Source of the DNA: Leptasterias polaris
Taxonomy: Eukaryota; Echinodermata; Asteroidea; Forcipulatida; Asteriidae
NCBI GenBank assembly: GCA_037783415.1
Contig: JAZGTN010000046.1
Span: forward strand, 1,618,501 to 1,682,500
Length of the DNA: 64,000 nucleotides
Direction of reading: 5' to 3'
Made by a program: the position numbers and the translations under genes. Within the stretch, counting starts at the first letter, position 1. Every line of letters begins with the position of its first letter. The notes beneath the pieces are model-generated. The model ran no database searches, had not been told where the DNA came from, and worked only from the letters and a program-made list of their open reading frames with translations. Below are positions 1 to 11,861 of this stretch, piece by piece.

Positions 1-1632
1 AAGTTAATTGGCTTTTAGAGAGAGATTATCTGGGGAAAAATATTAAGGTTTTAGTAAAAATAAGTTTTCCATAAAAAACAATTAGGTTGTTCTTAACAAC
101 CAAAGGAATTCCTCAGTTCAAATATAACTGCATCATCAATGCAAGAGTCCACATTTTGGGGCCAAAATAAAATGTATAAAATGTGGCCAATATTACAAGG
201 AAAGCTGAAAATGTGTCTTGAAAATCATGGTATACCTCGAGACTAAGTTGAGGCAATTTGTTTTTACTAAAAAACGCCAAGTGATACAATATCCCCTTCT
301 GTTGAAAACAAAAACTACACAATTTAAAATTAAACAAAACAATTGTTCACAAATAACTTGGTTTGCTGGCAGCTCAGTTTTATTTCATTTTTGTATAAAC
401 AATATAAACATGTCTCTGCAATTCAGCTTTTAAAAAGATCTTTTTACAAATATCTGAATACAAAAGACTTTTTTGTACAGTGAGATCAAGAAAGGTTAAA
501 ATAATAAGTTTGGCATAAGAAGCTTTCAAATTTACTGTTTCAAGCTGAAATATGAATTGTGGCCTTACGAGAGAGGTGAACTTGTTAAAAGTTTAGTAAA
601 AGTAACAGCTATATTTTGATGCTCAGATAAAATAATATCTGCGAATTGCCTGCAAAATTTTGTCATAAAATTTAAATAGATTTGTCTTAAACTTAACCGG
701 TGTAATTGGTTATTTAATTAATTTTACACCAGGCAGGTTGCCTGAACGTTACATTGATTTGAAGTAGTTTAAAGGTATTATACAGGATTGGCAGAGCTGA
801 CAAAATAATCACAGACAGTGTTCATGTTTTGTGCAATCAACCACATACATGAAATAAACCTGTGAAAATTTGAGCTCAATTGGTCATCGAGGTCACGAGA
901 AAATAGTGAAAAGAGACCTTATGTGTTTTCTGTTTTTCAAACATCGAGTTTATTATCGCGCGCGATAAAAACTATTGTTTTACTAATTTCTCAGAAACGA
1001 TAGCATTTTAGGCAGAAATATTTTAAGGAACCCTTTCTACCATTACTTACTTTAAATCATGTATGTTATGTGTGAATCTGATAACATTTGTGTTTTTCGA
1101 TCTTACCAATAGTGTACAGGCCTTTAAGTTGTAAAAGAACATGGAGCAAGCACAAACACTTAGTTCATGATTAATATGTATTGGGCCTACAAAACATTTC
1201 TCTGTATTAAATTTAAAGCAACATATGTTATCATCAGTCAAAATAATAAAGAAGCATTAATATATTTCATTTATTAAAAAGCTGAAGAGTTAGAAGAAAT
1301 TGTTATAAATTATGGGAACTTTTCACGTGAAAAAAACCCAAACAGAATAAAATATTTTGTGATTGACGCAAAAACATTTAAAGTAACCACCAGGCATAAT
1401 TTCTAACCAATTTTGTTTCTTACTCTTAACATTCTGTACGAGATTTTACACACATTTTTTACTTCACAATGATCTTGGGTTTTCTTCATGAAACAAAATG
1501 TGAAGGAAACAAGTATGGTGAAATGGATTGCTGACAAACAATCTTGGGTTTCCAATCAATGCAGTCTAGCTGCCTTGATGTTTCTCTTGGGCGAGCACAA
1601 ACTCTTCCTCTATTTTGTTAGCCGTTGTTCTT
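1..1632. other. 3' flank of cdc20, no gene recognised
   Basis: AT-rich sequence beyond the cdc20 stop codon. I see no credible exon on either strand. It should hold the cdc20 3' UTR on the minus strand; a candidate poly(A) signal is listed separately. Nothing else stands out. Confidence 0.5.
1270..1275 (-). promoter_or_regulatory. Candidate poly(A) signal of cdc20
   Basis: The plus strand reads TTTATT, so the minus strand reads AATAAA about 360 nt after the cdc20 stop codon. That distance suits a short 3' UTR. AT-rich DNA produces such hexamers by chance, so this is only a candidate. Confidence 0.35.
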
Positions 1633-4600
1633 TTAGCGAATGCTCTGCCTGAGTTTGAGTGTACCCGATATGGCTTTTGGGTCTCGCCCCTTCTTTGCTG
1701 ATTTCCCGTGGGTTTCTTCAATCTGGAAACACTTCCATAGTCTCAGAGTTTCATCTCCTGCAGCTGTAGCCACTGTGGTCCCATCAGGACTCATGCACAT
1801 GTGAAGAATACGCGAGGTATGACCTACGTTTACAAAGATAAAGAGAGTGGACAAATAACCTTTTGCTCAAAAATTTAATTTAAAAACATCGGTGTATGGA
1901 TAAAACCAAGGACTATTCTTTATTTCCGATGCAAATTTAACATCTCTTAAATTGTTGTGGTACCCACTGCCAAAACATAACTGACTCTGGCTACCAGGCG
2001 ATCTCGGTGGCCTAATGGTAAGACTCTGCTCTGGAATGGCAAAGTTTGTGAGTTCCAATCCCACCCAAGTAATACGCCTTTTGATTTTTTTAGCAAGTAC
2101 TGAGTATACTGTGCTATACACATATTGGTGTAAGCACTTTGCTTTTGTTTGAAAGACGTGAACACATTTCTGGTCAACAGACATACCAAGGAGTTCAGCT
2201 GTTCTTGTCATCGCTGGATACTTCCAGATGACAAGTTGGTTCTGTGCATAGCCGTGGGCAGACACCAACTCGCGGTGCTCTTTGGACCAAAGAACTGAAC
2301 AGACCTATCACAATGAAAGACAAAATTAGTTTAGCTGTGAATACATCTCTAAATAAATATGATTGAGTGTTTCTTGCACTCTATACAAACTTTCCTTTTA
2401 TCTTCTACATGTACATGTAAATGTTTTGCCTGACCTCAACAACAGGCACGCAACTGCAAAAAGAAAGAAATAACAAGGTCACTGAACTGGCCAAATAACC
2501 TTCTTTTAAAAAAAACAGGAACGATGTTATAGAACAGCAAAGCAAAGAAACACAAAGCAGAAATGAGACTTGGCACTTCAGAACATAGACTTTATATCAA
2601 AGAAGAACCTCTTTAGGACAGTACTCTTTATAACAAGGGTTGACTGATGACTAACAATTCCGATTACAAAAGTATGAAATACCTGTGATTTAGTGTCGAT
2701 GCTGTTCAGGCAGTTGCCGTTGCTGACATTCCAGAAACGGAGGAATCTATCCGCTGTGCCTCCCCCACTCACAAGTATACTAGGCTGCCAAGGACACCAC
2801 GCTAAAGCCTGCAGAAGACAACCACATTCAGTGTCAAATTGATTTTATTTTAATGTGAACCTCTTATTCCCAACGCTTTAGAACTAGGTCCAATAGCCCA
2901 ATGCAATTGATTGGCACACAAAGCATTCTGGGTGAAATCCGAGTCCAAGTAACCATCATGGCACACTGGTTTTGAAGTAATGCGGTACACAACTATAAAA
3001 CCTGGCATAATTAAATGTGAAATACAGCTTGACGTCCATCTTGTTGGCAGCTTGATTTAATTTATTTTTTTAATAGTCCTCGGTTTCCCAAGAAGCAGTG
3101 TGATGTATTTTTAAGACGGCACTTCTGCATATGGGCTATTTTATGAAACTGTTTACTGATAAGCACATGTGTTTTTACTAACTAACTGCAGAAAAATGTG
3201 TTGTAGCACAAATACTTCACAAGCCTGCGTGTCCATGTACACGACAGATTTGAATTGCTGCTTCACCCGCTTAAAATAGCAAGTTAGTTTACATTAGCTT
3301 ATTTCAAGCAGCGATTATAAAATAGAGCGGACCACTGTGCCAATGACCATCCTGTTAGATTGAAACATAAGTTTTACAATCTAAAATTCAGGAGGTGATT
3401 TGCGTCTGAATTCCGCAGCATTTTTCAAAATAATTTTCTTTTGATATTAATGTCAAACCATTATGGTTGACGCACACCACTAAGGTATATGTTAGGCAAC
3501 CATGGGTGGATTTCACAAAGGATAGTCCTAACTTAGGACTAGTCCTAGGAGTAAGGACTAGTCCTAGACATAGGATCGATGCTAGCTAAGATCGATCCTA
3601 AGATCGATTTCACAAAACTCGTCCTAACTCGAGATAAGACCAGTCCTAACTCTTTGTGAAATCCACCCCATGTGCGTTAAAATGTTAGCACTGACCTTAA
3701 CAGCAGCTTGGTGCTGGGTGAATGTGTGGACAGGTTTGGAGGGATCTGCGTGTGTAGCCGATGGCCAGATGTTCAGGAGGTTATCGTTCCCCCCGCTGGC
3801 TAGGTACCGACCATCCGGGGACCACTTGAGCCCACACACCTCCTGGGTGTGCCCTGCTAGGCTGGCTAACTGATGATTCTGAACACGTACGTCGTGATGG
3901 TGGATGGCTCCTGATCGTGAACCACTGTGGAGACGTAAAATAGCACAGACTTATAAAATGGAACTTGGTTTGACTTCCGATAATTATTTAAATGGCACAT
4001 TTAACAAGACGGGATAAAGTTAACCATTACAAAATAAAAGAGAAAACAAAAGTCAAGGACATCATTGAAAAGGTAACAGACAACAGGTGGACTAGATAAA
4101 TGACAGAATAGCAGCCTAGAACGGGCAAGAGAAAGAGAAGAAATCAAAAGGGAAGATTGAGAGAAGACATAGCAGCACACATTGGAACGGCAACATGGAC
4201 CAGAATGGCAGTTGGAACTACAGCCTTGATGATAATGATGATGATGAATTATTTTAGTAATTGGACACAATTTATGCTGAAAAAAGTTTACACCATTGAT
4301 ATCTTTTCAGAAAAACAATTGATTCTGTTTTCATATAAAATGGCAAAAGGAAGAAGTGACAACATTATTGTTTGTCATTCATTACTGTATTTTGTTGTTT
4401 CCTCAGATATCTTAATTGCTTCAGATTCAGTTTTCTCAGGATGTTGGACTGTCGGGAATATAGGTTTGCAGTGACACTGAGTGAAATCTCTCTATGGAAT
4501 ATGAGTGGTTCTGTGAAGAACTAATATTCATCATTTTGAACAGCATGCCCCGCTCTTTTAGTCGTAAGGAGACTGGTTATTGTTGACCGACTTCCAACAA

Positions 4601-7600
4601 TGAGATCTTACCTGCTCAGGATGTAGCTATTCCATGCAAGTGATCCAACTCTAGCGGCATGACCTGTCATGTTCCGTAACCTCTTAGTAGAAGCTACATC
4701 CCACAGCTGCAAATGAAAAAATATAAATAATATAATCATCGCATGAGGACAAATCTACATTCACATCAGTCCTGATTAATAATTCAATTTTAGGTAGGGT
4801 TATAGATTGGTAAATACCCCAAAAGATAATTACCATAAAAACTCAAAGGGCGAGAACTTACTAAGAAGCACTACAGATGTTGGTAGTAAAAACTATTTTT
4901 AGATAGGATTCCCTTCAAAGTAAAAAAAAAGAAAGGCTTGGATATTTTTTCGTCCAAAACATTTAATCTGAGCAACGATTCATGCATCAATCACTACTAA
5001 GCAGATTTCTAATGTGTTGGTGGTATCCGGTGGTTAATGCTACGGCCAGAGATTTTGAAGGGGGCATGAGGCCAAAGACCAGGGCAACAGAGGCCAAGGC
5101 CTCCGTCCGCTCAAAGGGCGCTTTCTACAACAGAAAGACAGTGACTGCTTACCTGGACTTCCCCTGTGCTAGTCCCAACAGCCAGGAAATTTCCTTCTTG
5201 TATCCAAGACACCGAACAGATGTACTCTTCCTGTCCCTCGAGCTGCATGAGGTGATTGATACTACCCGAGCTAGCATCCCACAGGTAGACGTTGTTGGCT
5301 AAGGCTACGGCTAAATGGTTGTTTTTACTCCAGTCTATCAGATTCAAATCTGAAATAATAATAATGACCAGGTATTATTAAACACGTCTATATCTATGGA
5401 TGTCTACTCAAAGTGCCTATTATTTTTGAAGATGGACCCGTATATGCTAAACTTTTGAATTATGAGACCCATTTATATCCAGCACCTTGGTAAAGGTTTT
5501 ACAAGGTGATGTGGTGCATTCTGCAGACGACCATACAAGAAATCACTCCCAGTCTCTTAAGGACAAGTGTGCTGGGTTCTTTTGTACATTACACAAACAC
5601 ACTGGTACTACGGCTTTACTTCCCATCCAAAGGACGTAGTAAAAGTGTCTCACTTAAAGGCACTGGAAACGTTTGGTAATTACTCAAAATATAATATTAG
5701 CATAAAAACTTACTTGGTAACGAGCAACGGAGAGCTGTTGATAGTATAAAACATTGTGAGAAACCACTCCCTCTGAAGTAATGTAGTTTTTGAGAAAGAG
5801 GTAATTTCTCACTAAAATATTTGAATCTGAAAAAGACTTCAGGCCTGAAGCCTTTTTCAGGCATCTGAAAGTACACAAATTTGTGCAACAAGGGTGTTTT
5901 TTCTTTCATTATGACCAATTGAGCCCAAATTTTCACAGGTTTGTTATTTTATGTATATGTTGGGATACACCAAGTGAGGATACTGGTCTTTGACAATTAC
6001 CAAACGTGTCCAGTGCCTTTAAAGACACAAGACAACAACTCGAACCCATACTCTGCTGATCAGAAACACCAGAGCTCGAGTCCAGTGCACTGGACTGCTC
6101 GGCCATCTATTATGTCAATCAGTGACAGAATCAGTTATTTTGTCTGGGCGGCAGATGTACTTAGCAATTCTTCTAAAGAAAAGCACAATAACAGTTTCAG
6201 AAAGAAAAAAATTCCTCTTAATTTTTTTTTTTTTTATTCTTGATGACTTACAATAATCATCCAGGATATCAGGGGCGTCCAATATTCTCTCTGGAACCTG
6301 TGGGATATGTCGAACTGACTTCTTGGTTGAACCTGGTGTCTTGGTCTGACTGTATAACACTCTCAAATTGTTCTGGAAACCTGTGGTTGGAAAAGTTTAG
6401 TTGAATTTGATGTCACTATATACATCATCAGGAAGGTAGTACTTCTATCAAGGGACTTGTTTCAACAATCTTTTGTGAGAATGGCATGTAGTTTTAGAAC
6501 TGGGTCCAATTTCATGTCTCTGCTTACTGCGGAATTCTGCGCTTACACTACAGCGCCCTGTCTATGGGCCGTATCGCAGAATTTTATGGTTAGCAGAGCC
6601 ATGAAATTGGGCTCCAATCACACTTTTGTATCCTGTTATTGGTGCAATTTGTGCTGTTGGATGTGTAATTAAATAAGTTTTGAAAACTAATACAAATTTA
6701 AAAATCCAAAAATGACATTTGTTTACCTTCAGGAGCTTCTGGGGGTTTACATTTGTATGATAAGATCTTAGCGTTGAGTAGTTCTCCGTTCAGGTTGTCG
6801 GACATCGTCTTACAGTAGTCAATCTTCTGCGGGCTCTGTGTTGATTGGTTCTCTTGGTTTACGGAGCAGTTCAGGAGTTTGAAGGCACTGACGTCAAAGT
6901 TTGTGCCACTTCGATTAGGAATGAAGCGATCACCGATGGGTAACTTGGAAGGTGTCTTACCTAGATCAAGAAAAGAATGGAGAGTGAAGTTTGTTAACAT
7001 AGTTCTACATCTATCAATCAGCAACAACACATGTTGTCCTTGGTGTTGGCATCTCTTTAAAATGTCCACCCTAGAACTTAAGATTCACAAATGGAAGCCC
7101 TTCTGTAAAATGAAAATGGCTTTGCTTGCTCAAACTGATTTTCAAAGACTTAGTCTTGATAAAGCTGTTCTTGTGTAGAGACAGTTCTGAGCTGGGCCTA
7201 ATTTCATGGCTCTGCTTAACACCAAGTTCTGAGCTTGCCATCATCATTCTATGCTTACAGGCCAAGCGATGAATTTCTGCGCTAGCTGTGTAAGCAAAGA
7301 ATGCCAAGTAATGTGGAGTACACACGCACACATGCAAACATTCTTTGCCAACCTGTAAAATACACTTGGCGTAAGCGCAGGACTCGACCTGGCTTCCTTA
7401 AGCGCTGATTCTTTGCTTACGGTAAGAAGAGCCATGAAATTGGGCCCTACGATTAGTTATGCACTACTTCTAGAAGTCTTGGTCTTGCAGACTTTATATA
7501 AGTGTGTACCTGGAGTTTTGCTCCTTTTTCCATTGGGAGTCTTTGACTTGGCCGGTGTCTTTGAGCTGAAGGACTGATTGGATGTCTTCATCGGTGAAAC

Positions 7601-7780
7601 GCTGCCGAGACTCTTGTTGAGGCTTTTATTCAGACTCTTATTCATGCTCTTGTTCATCGAGACGTTATTGCACATTGATGTCTCTGATGCCTTACGTTGC
7701 CAACGCATTGCTGGACCCCCGGTTGGACCATCTAACCTCAAAAGGCTGTTGATGTCCAAGTCAAAGTTAAACTGCGACAT
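1633..7780 (-). CDS. cdc20: Cell division cycle protein 20 (Cdc20/Fizzy), APC/C co-activator, 9 exons
   Basis: Exons in transcript order: 7780-7510, 6960-6727, 6380-6252, 5349-5153, 4706-4612, 3924-3696, 2808-2683, 2304-2187, 1823-1633. They total 1590 nt and encode 529 aa; all introns are GT-AG. The family activates the anaphase-promoting complex at metaphase, recruits cyclin B and securin, and is held by Mad2 in the spindle checkpoint. Seen here: an N-terminal FxxDxxxLLRLD start, the C-box DRFIP (about residue 101), the Mad2-binding segment RVLYSQ, seven WD40 repeats from about residue 200, and the C-terminal Ile-Arg tail that docks on APC/C. Human CDC20 has 499 aa; the extra length is N-terminal and includes repeated NKS units. 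The human KEN position reads QEN and the CRY-box position reads VRH. The ATG was chosen because its downstream residues align with the family N-terminus. Identity is secure; exon ends are inferred from consensus and phase. Confidence 0.97.
1996..2135 (+). repeat. tRNA-derived SINE fragment in cdc20 intron 8
   Basis: An A-box-like stretch (GGTGGCCTAATGGTAAG) is followed about 30 bp later by a B-box-like GAGTTCCAATCCC. This is the layout of a degenerate tRNA-like Pol III promoter. It sits between cdc20 exons 8 and 9 and opposes the gene. It is too diverged to be a working tRNA gene. Confidence 0.5.
3504..3669. mobile_element. Small MITE, TIR GGTGGATTTCACAAAG, in cdc20 intron 6
   Basis: The ends are inverted copies (GGGTGGATTTCACAAAG versus CTTTGTGAAATCCACCCC). 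The interior is built from short palindromic TCCTAA / TTAGGA words. A related element with the same TTTCACAAAG ends lies at 33884-34031. No coding capacity. Confidence 0.7.
5654..6022. mobile_element. TTAA-flanked MITE (AAAGGCACTGGACACG family), copy 1
   Basis: Terminal inverted repeats begin TTAAAGGCACTGGAAACG and end CGTGTCCAGTGCCTTTAA, with TTAA at both edges. It lies in cdc20 intron 3. A close full-length relative is at 55978-56360. The minus-strand reading frame that both copies share is a by-product of their homology, not a gene. Confidence 0.85.
6501..6615. mobile_element. MITE (GGGCCCAATTTCATGGCTCT family), short copy in cdc20 intron 2
   Basis: The left end GGGTCCAATTTCATG and right end CATGAAATTGGGCTCC are inverted copies about 115 bp apart. 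Longer relatives are at 7196-7447, 38261-38506, 39331-39517 and 55156-55326. Confidence 0.7.
7196..7447. mobile_element. MITE (GGGCCCAATTTCATGGCTCT family) in cdc20 intron 1
   Basis: Inverted ends GGGCCTAATTTCATGGCTCT and AGAGCCATGAAATTGGGCCC. The interior closely resembles the copy at 38261-38506, including the shared word CTAGCTGTGTAAGCAAAG. Non-coding. Confidence 0.8.
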
Positions 7781-8224
7781 TGTTGACCGAAGTGTTAAAG
7801 TCTTGCCAGCAAATTGATGTTTTTCGCTTTGAAACAAATAAATATTTTATTAGTGGCTACAGTCATTGAATTGTGGGCAACATTTTGTGGGTGCAACTTT
7901 ATTTGGGGCGATCTTGTGAGGCAAGATCGTCGAGGGGGGGGGGGGGAATCTGTTAAAACAAAAAATTATCAAAACAAAATTACCAACTTGACAACTAACT
8001 CTTTGAGACTAAGCTGGTCAAGGGATAACATACATACATGCATGCAGACAGCAGGAAAACTTTCCAAGATGCAGATTGCAGTAGCACCAGAACAAGGGGG
8101 TTTATAAATTATATTATTTACAATTAAAGTCATAACATTTTTCATAAAAAAAATGGTCAACAAAAAGACAAGAACTTCTTCTGGAATATGCTTAAGTCTT
8201 AAAATAGTGATGGTCGACTGGATC

Positions 8225-8816
8225 CGATGTCGGTCACTTCGTACCCAAGTCACTTTGTACCCAAATTGTCGTACCCAAATTGTCGTACCCAAGTCACTTC
8301 GTACCCAAGTCATTTCGTACCCAAGTCACTTCGTACCTCAATTGTCTGACTCTGACAGTGATGTGGCTGACCTTCATTATTTTCTTTCATGTGGACATCG
8401 ACACCGATTATATTTTCACGGTAATTAAAAATGACTTGCAGGAAGATCAGAATAAAAGTTCCTCACTATTAAACCTTTGTAAAAAAAGTGTCCAGTTATT
8501 ATTATTGCTGAAATGTTCTTCACTTTGACGCGATTTTCTCATGGGCTCTGTTTTTGACTGGTCCGACGAAGAATTGCACGCATTGAGGGCACATTTTACA
8601 CAAGCATTTCCTCCGTAAATTACTACGTTTGCCGTTTTAAAAACTCTCCTAAAAAAAGAAGGTTGGTTTCAATGTTTCAACAACCGTACCCAATTCATAC
8701 GCGTATGACGTGACTTGGGTACGAAGTGACTTGGGTACGAAGTGACTTGGGTACGAAGTGACTTGGGTACGAAGTGACTTGGGTACGAAGTGACTTGGGT
8801 ACGAAGTGACCGACAT
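8225..8816. mobile_element. Foldback element with 16-bp tandem repeats in inverted arms and 11-bp TSD
   Basis: The left arm (about 8225-8340) is tandem TCACTTCGTACCCAAG-type units. The right arm (about 8700-8816) is the inverse, CTTGGGTACGAAGTGA. The termini share ATGTCGGTCACTTCGTACCC. Both sides are flanked by an exact direct repeat TCGACTGGATC (8214-8224 and 8817-8827). The 350-bp centre has no recognisable gene. Tandem repeats inside long inverted arms recall sea-urchin TU and fly FB foldback elements. Confidence 0.85.
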
Positions 8817-8827
8817 TCGACTGGATC

Positions 8828-11570
8828 ATGGAGTCTACCTCAGCAAAATGCCAGGGTGTCTTCCTTTATTAAACAAGAAAGACTGAAGAGCTTTATATTT
8901 ATTATGCCGATACTACTACGATAAAACTAGTACGTACTAGTACTGTAGCAGTACTGGAACTTGGAAGACAAATATAAAACCATGATATAATGGGGGGGGG
9001 GGGGTAAACATTTCCGTATCTGACTTCCACTTTTCTATTCTCATTTTTATTTATTCAAAGAAGATTGCTTTAGCTTAGGAAATAATGAAAGTGGCAGTTA
9101 GGTACGGAAATTCGTATAAAGCTTTCGCATAATTATGTTTCAAGAACGTAGTAATCCTTGAACCATAATTATGATTTATAATAGGGAGGACAGCACTTTT
9201 TGCATTTTTTTTTATTTCACCAACAAGTTTTATATCATTGGAAAGCTTTACAACCTGAGGATCACAATGGTGGTAAAATTATTTTCATAGCTTTTTCTGG
9301 TAAGGAGTTACGACAATTTTAATGCCAATTTTTAGGGTGTTGTTTTCTGTCATCACTTTTTAAATTGACTCCCGATTGTTATAAAGTAATTAGTTGTGCC
9401 TTTGAATAGAAATATGCACTAATTGTTTAACCAACAAACAGCTCAGGATGAACCAAATACAGTGCTTTCTAAATTAAACACATATTATGTTTCCATGGTG
9501 AAGTTACACCATGTCGCAACAAAAGCAAAAGAAAAGTTATGTAAACAAATATATTTTTAAAAAATCATGCATATTTACAGCAAGATTACTTAGTCTAAAA
9601 TCTGTTTGTGTATACTGTAACATAGCAAAATCATAATGGATACCAAATTATAGATCTTGGCAAGAGCAATGCAATGTGCAAACCAAATAAAAAGATGACA
9701 CCAATGCCTGGAACTCTTCTAGGTGATGTGAGTAGGCCCCTATTATTTTCTTGTTAATGTATTGTTTTTTTCACTTTGTAAACAAAATTGACAAAATATA
9801 TTAAAACAAAAGCAATTTAATTCTAAAAAAATTGTTTATCTTGTTCTTCAATCACCAGATCTCTAGCCTGTAGATGGATCTTCATCAAGGAGTTTCTGGT
9901 GACTCTTCATAAGCAATGTTGCAGTACCAAGATGAACAACATAAAATAAATTAAAATAAGCTGTAGCTCTACAAGACAAAACAAAAAAGTGCTGTAACAC
10001 ACAACACAGTAAAGTATGTGCCCCTCATTGCAAAAAGCAAATGGAAAACAAATTTGCCTTAAAAAAACAACCCGTAATTAATAGGCTATTTGTGTCATTA
10101 ATAAATAATAAAGCATGTTTAATATTGAAACTATATGCTATGAAAAACAAATTGGTGAGAAACAACAGCAAATACAAAAATGCTGAGTAAATTTGTGGTG
10201 CTGTAAAATGATAAAACATATTTTATTAACTATAAATAGGAGTAGTAATAATAATAGTGCATGATGAGTGGTGTGGTGGAGATGACGGCAATGATATGAT
10301 TTATTTCTTTCTTGTTATAAAAATAGAATTAATAAAAACAATTCAAAAATAAACAGCAGCAAAGAGACAGGTGGTGAAAAAACTTTATAGAAATAAGATA
10401 GAAAGTAGTAAATATAAGTTCTCTTGTTATGACCACCATCAGATCTGTCTTATTATTTAATATAATATAAGTTAAACTCATTTTCAAAGTCAGAATAATG
10501 TAATGCACAAATGTAGCGCAGTTCTAATTTGCGCGCGCAAAAGCACAATATTGGAAATTATACGTGTGCAATTCGTTCACAATTGCGCGCGCAAATTAGA
10601 AAAATGCGCGTTTGTAAAGATTGCGCTTGACATCGTCCTGAAATTGCCTCTGCTTCATCGGCACGGCGCATTTCCTAAAAGCTCTTTGCGGCGTAAGGCG
10701 ACATGGAAAATTAGAATTTTTTTAATTCCATTGCCTTTGGAAGGCTTCAAGCATCCCTAAAGTCAACCTTTCCAGCTCCCTCAACCCCATTTTAACTGGA
10801 TTTTTCTGAAAAAAAGCTCAAATTTTTGCAAAAAATATAACTTTTTGCATGAATTTTGTTCATTCAAAGTCAAATTTCTTACCTCAAAATGCACCAAAAT
10901 TGCCAAACTTAGTATCAAAAGAAAGCTACATTCATTCTCTGTCCAAATCTTACACCAAAAAAATTACATACACCAAACTTCGCACGAAAGCGAGTAAAAA
11001 TGAAAACACAGATCAGGCGGTCAAAAACCAAAATGGCCGCGTCCGCGATAAAAAATCACTCTCGCAAAAGAGAATTTCTTCAAGCAAGTTGTGCTTCAAA
11101 TATCATGTAAGTATCAAAATGAACAATACCAATCAAACAAGCATGTTTTCCTCTTCAATTTGATGAATTTTCTTTTACATTCGGCGAGTATTTCTATTAG
11201 AAATCAAAGATTGAAAAAGACAAATTTAGTGTGGTGACAGATAGGAAGGCGAAAAATGACCCCATCGCTGGCCTCGCTATTTATAAACGGATGAATGATG
11301 TTCGTTCCGCCATCGTCGACCGAGAACGAACCAGGAAGAAGTTTCTTCCATTCTAAAATTTGCCAAGTTTCAAGTTTGCTCTTTTTAAATTAAAGAATGT
11401 CTATAATTACAAGATACAACAACAATCATTCTAACTTAATATTTCAGTTATGATCAAAATATCGAAAGTTCACTGCATTTTGATTACCTGTTCAACCAGA
11501 ATATGTCGTCTATCCGTCAGCAAAACAGGATCGAAGATTGGCTTGCATGCTCAACGCTGTTTTGTTTTGT
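8828..11570. other. Intergenic, cdc20 to gpx7-like, no gene recognised
   Basis: AT-rich sequence with a poly-G run at about 8991-9003 and GC-rich inverted words (GCGCGCGCAA and TTGCGCGCGC) at about 10530-10590. A lysine-rich 104-codon frame near 10849-11163 looks like chance. The cdc20 promoter should lie in or just before this stretch, but I cannot place it. Confidence 0.4.
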
Positions 11571-11599
11571 TTGTTAAGCGTGGGTTTTAAATGACCCGC

Positions 11600-11650
11600 G
11601 TTTTGATTGGTTCGCTGAGACGCAGGGCTCTTCACTGTGATTGGTCCATA
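11600..11650 (+). promoter_or_regulatory. Two inverted CCAAT boxes upstream of the gpx7-like gene
   Basis: TTTTGATTGGTTCG and TGTGATTGGTCC place two ATTGG cores (inverted CCAAT) about 37 bp apart, roughly 215-260 bp before the ATG at 11862. Paired CCAAT boxes about three helical turns apart are typical NF-Y sites. I looked for the ER-stress element spacing (CCAAT-N9-CCACG) and did not find it. The function is inferred. Confidence 0.4.
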
Positions 11651-11861
11651 TGGGAAGTCGCGTTAAAACCAAATTTTATTTTTGTTTATCATAACAGAAA
11701 CACGGATTTACTCTTAAAAACACACACACTGCATAAATATAATTCTTAATATTGTATAAAATATATTTCAGTGGTTTTTTATGAAAAATGAATGATAAAT
11801 TTATTCGTGACCTTCAAAATCTCGTTACGTCCGAGTTTTACTACGATATTTTCTAATCAAG

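Noticed and set aside
10849..11163. 104-codon lysine/asparagine-rich frame
   Set aside because: Composition follows local A-richness; no motif or splice signal supports it.
11580..11665. ER-stress response element before the peroxidase gene
   Set aside because: CCAAT cores are present, but CCACG at the required 9-bp spacing is not.
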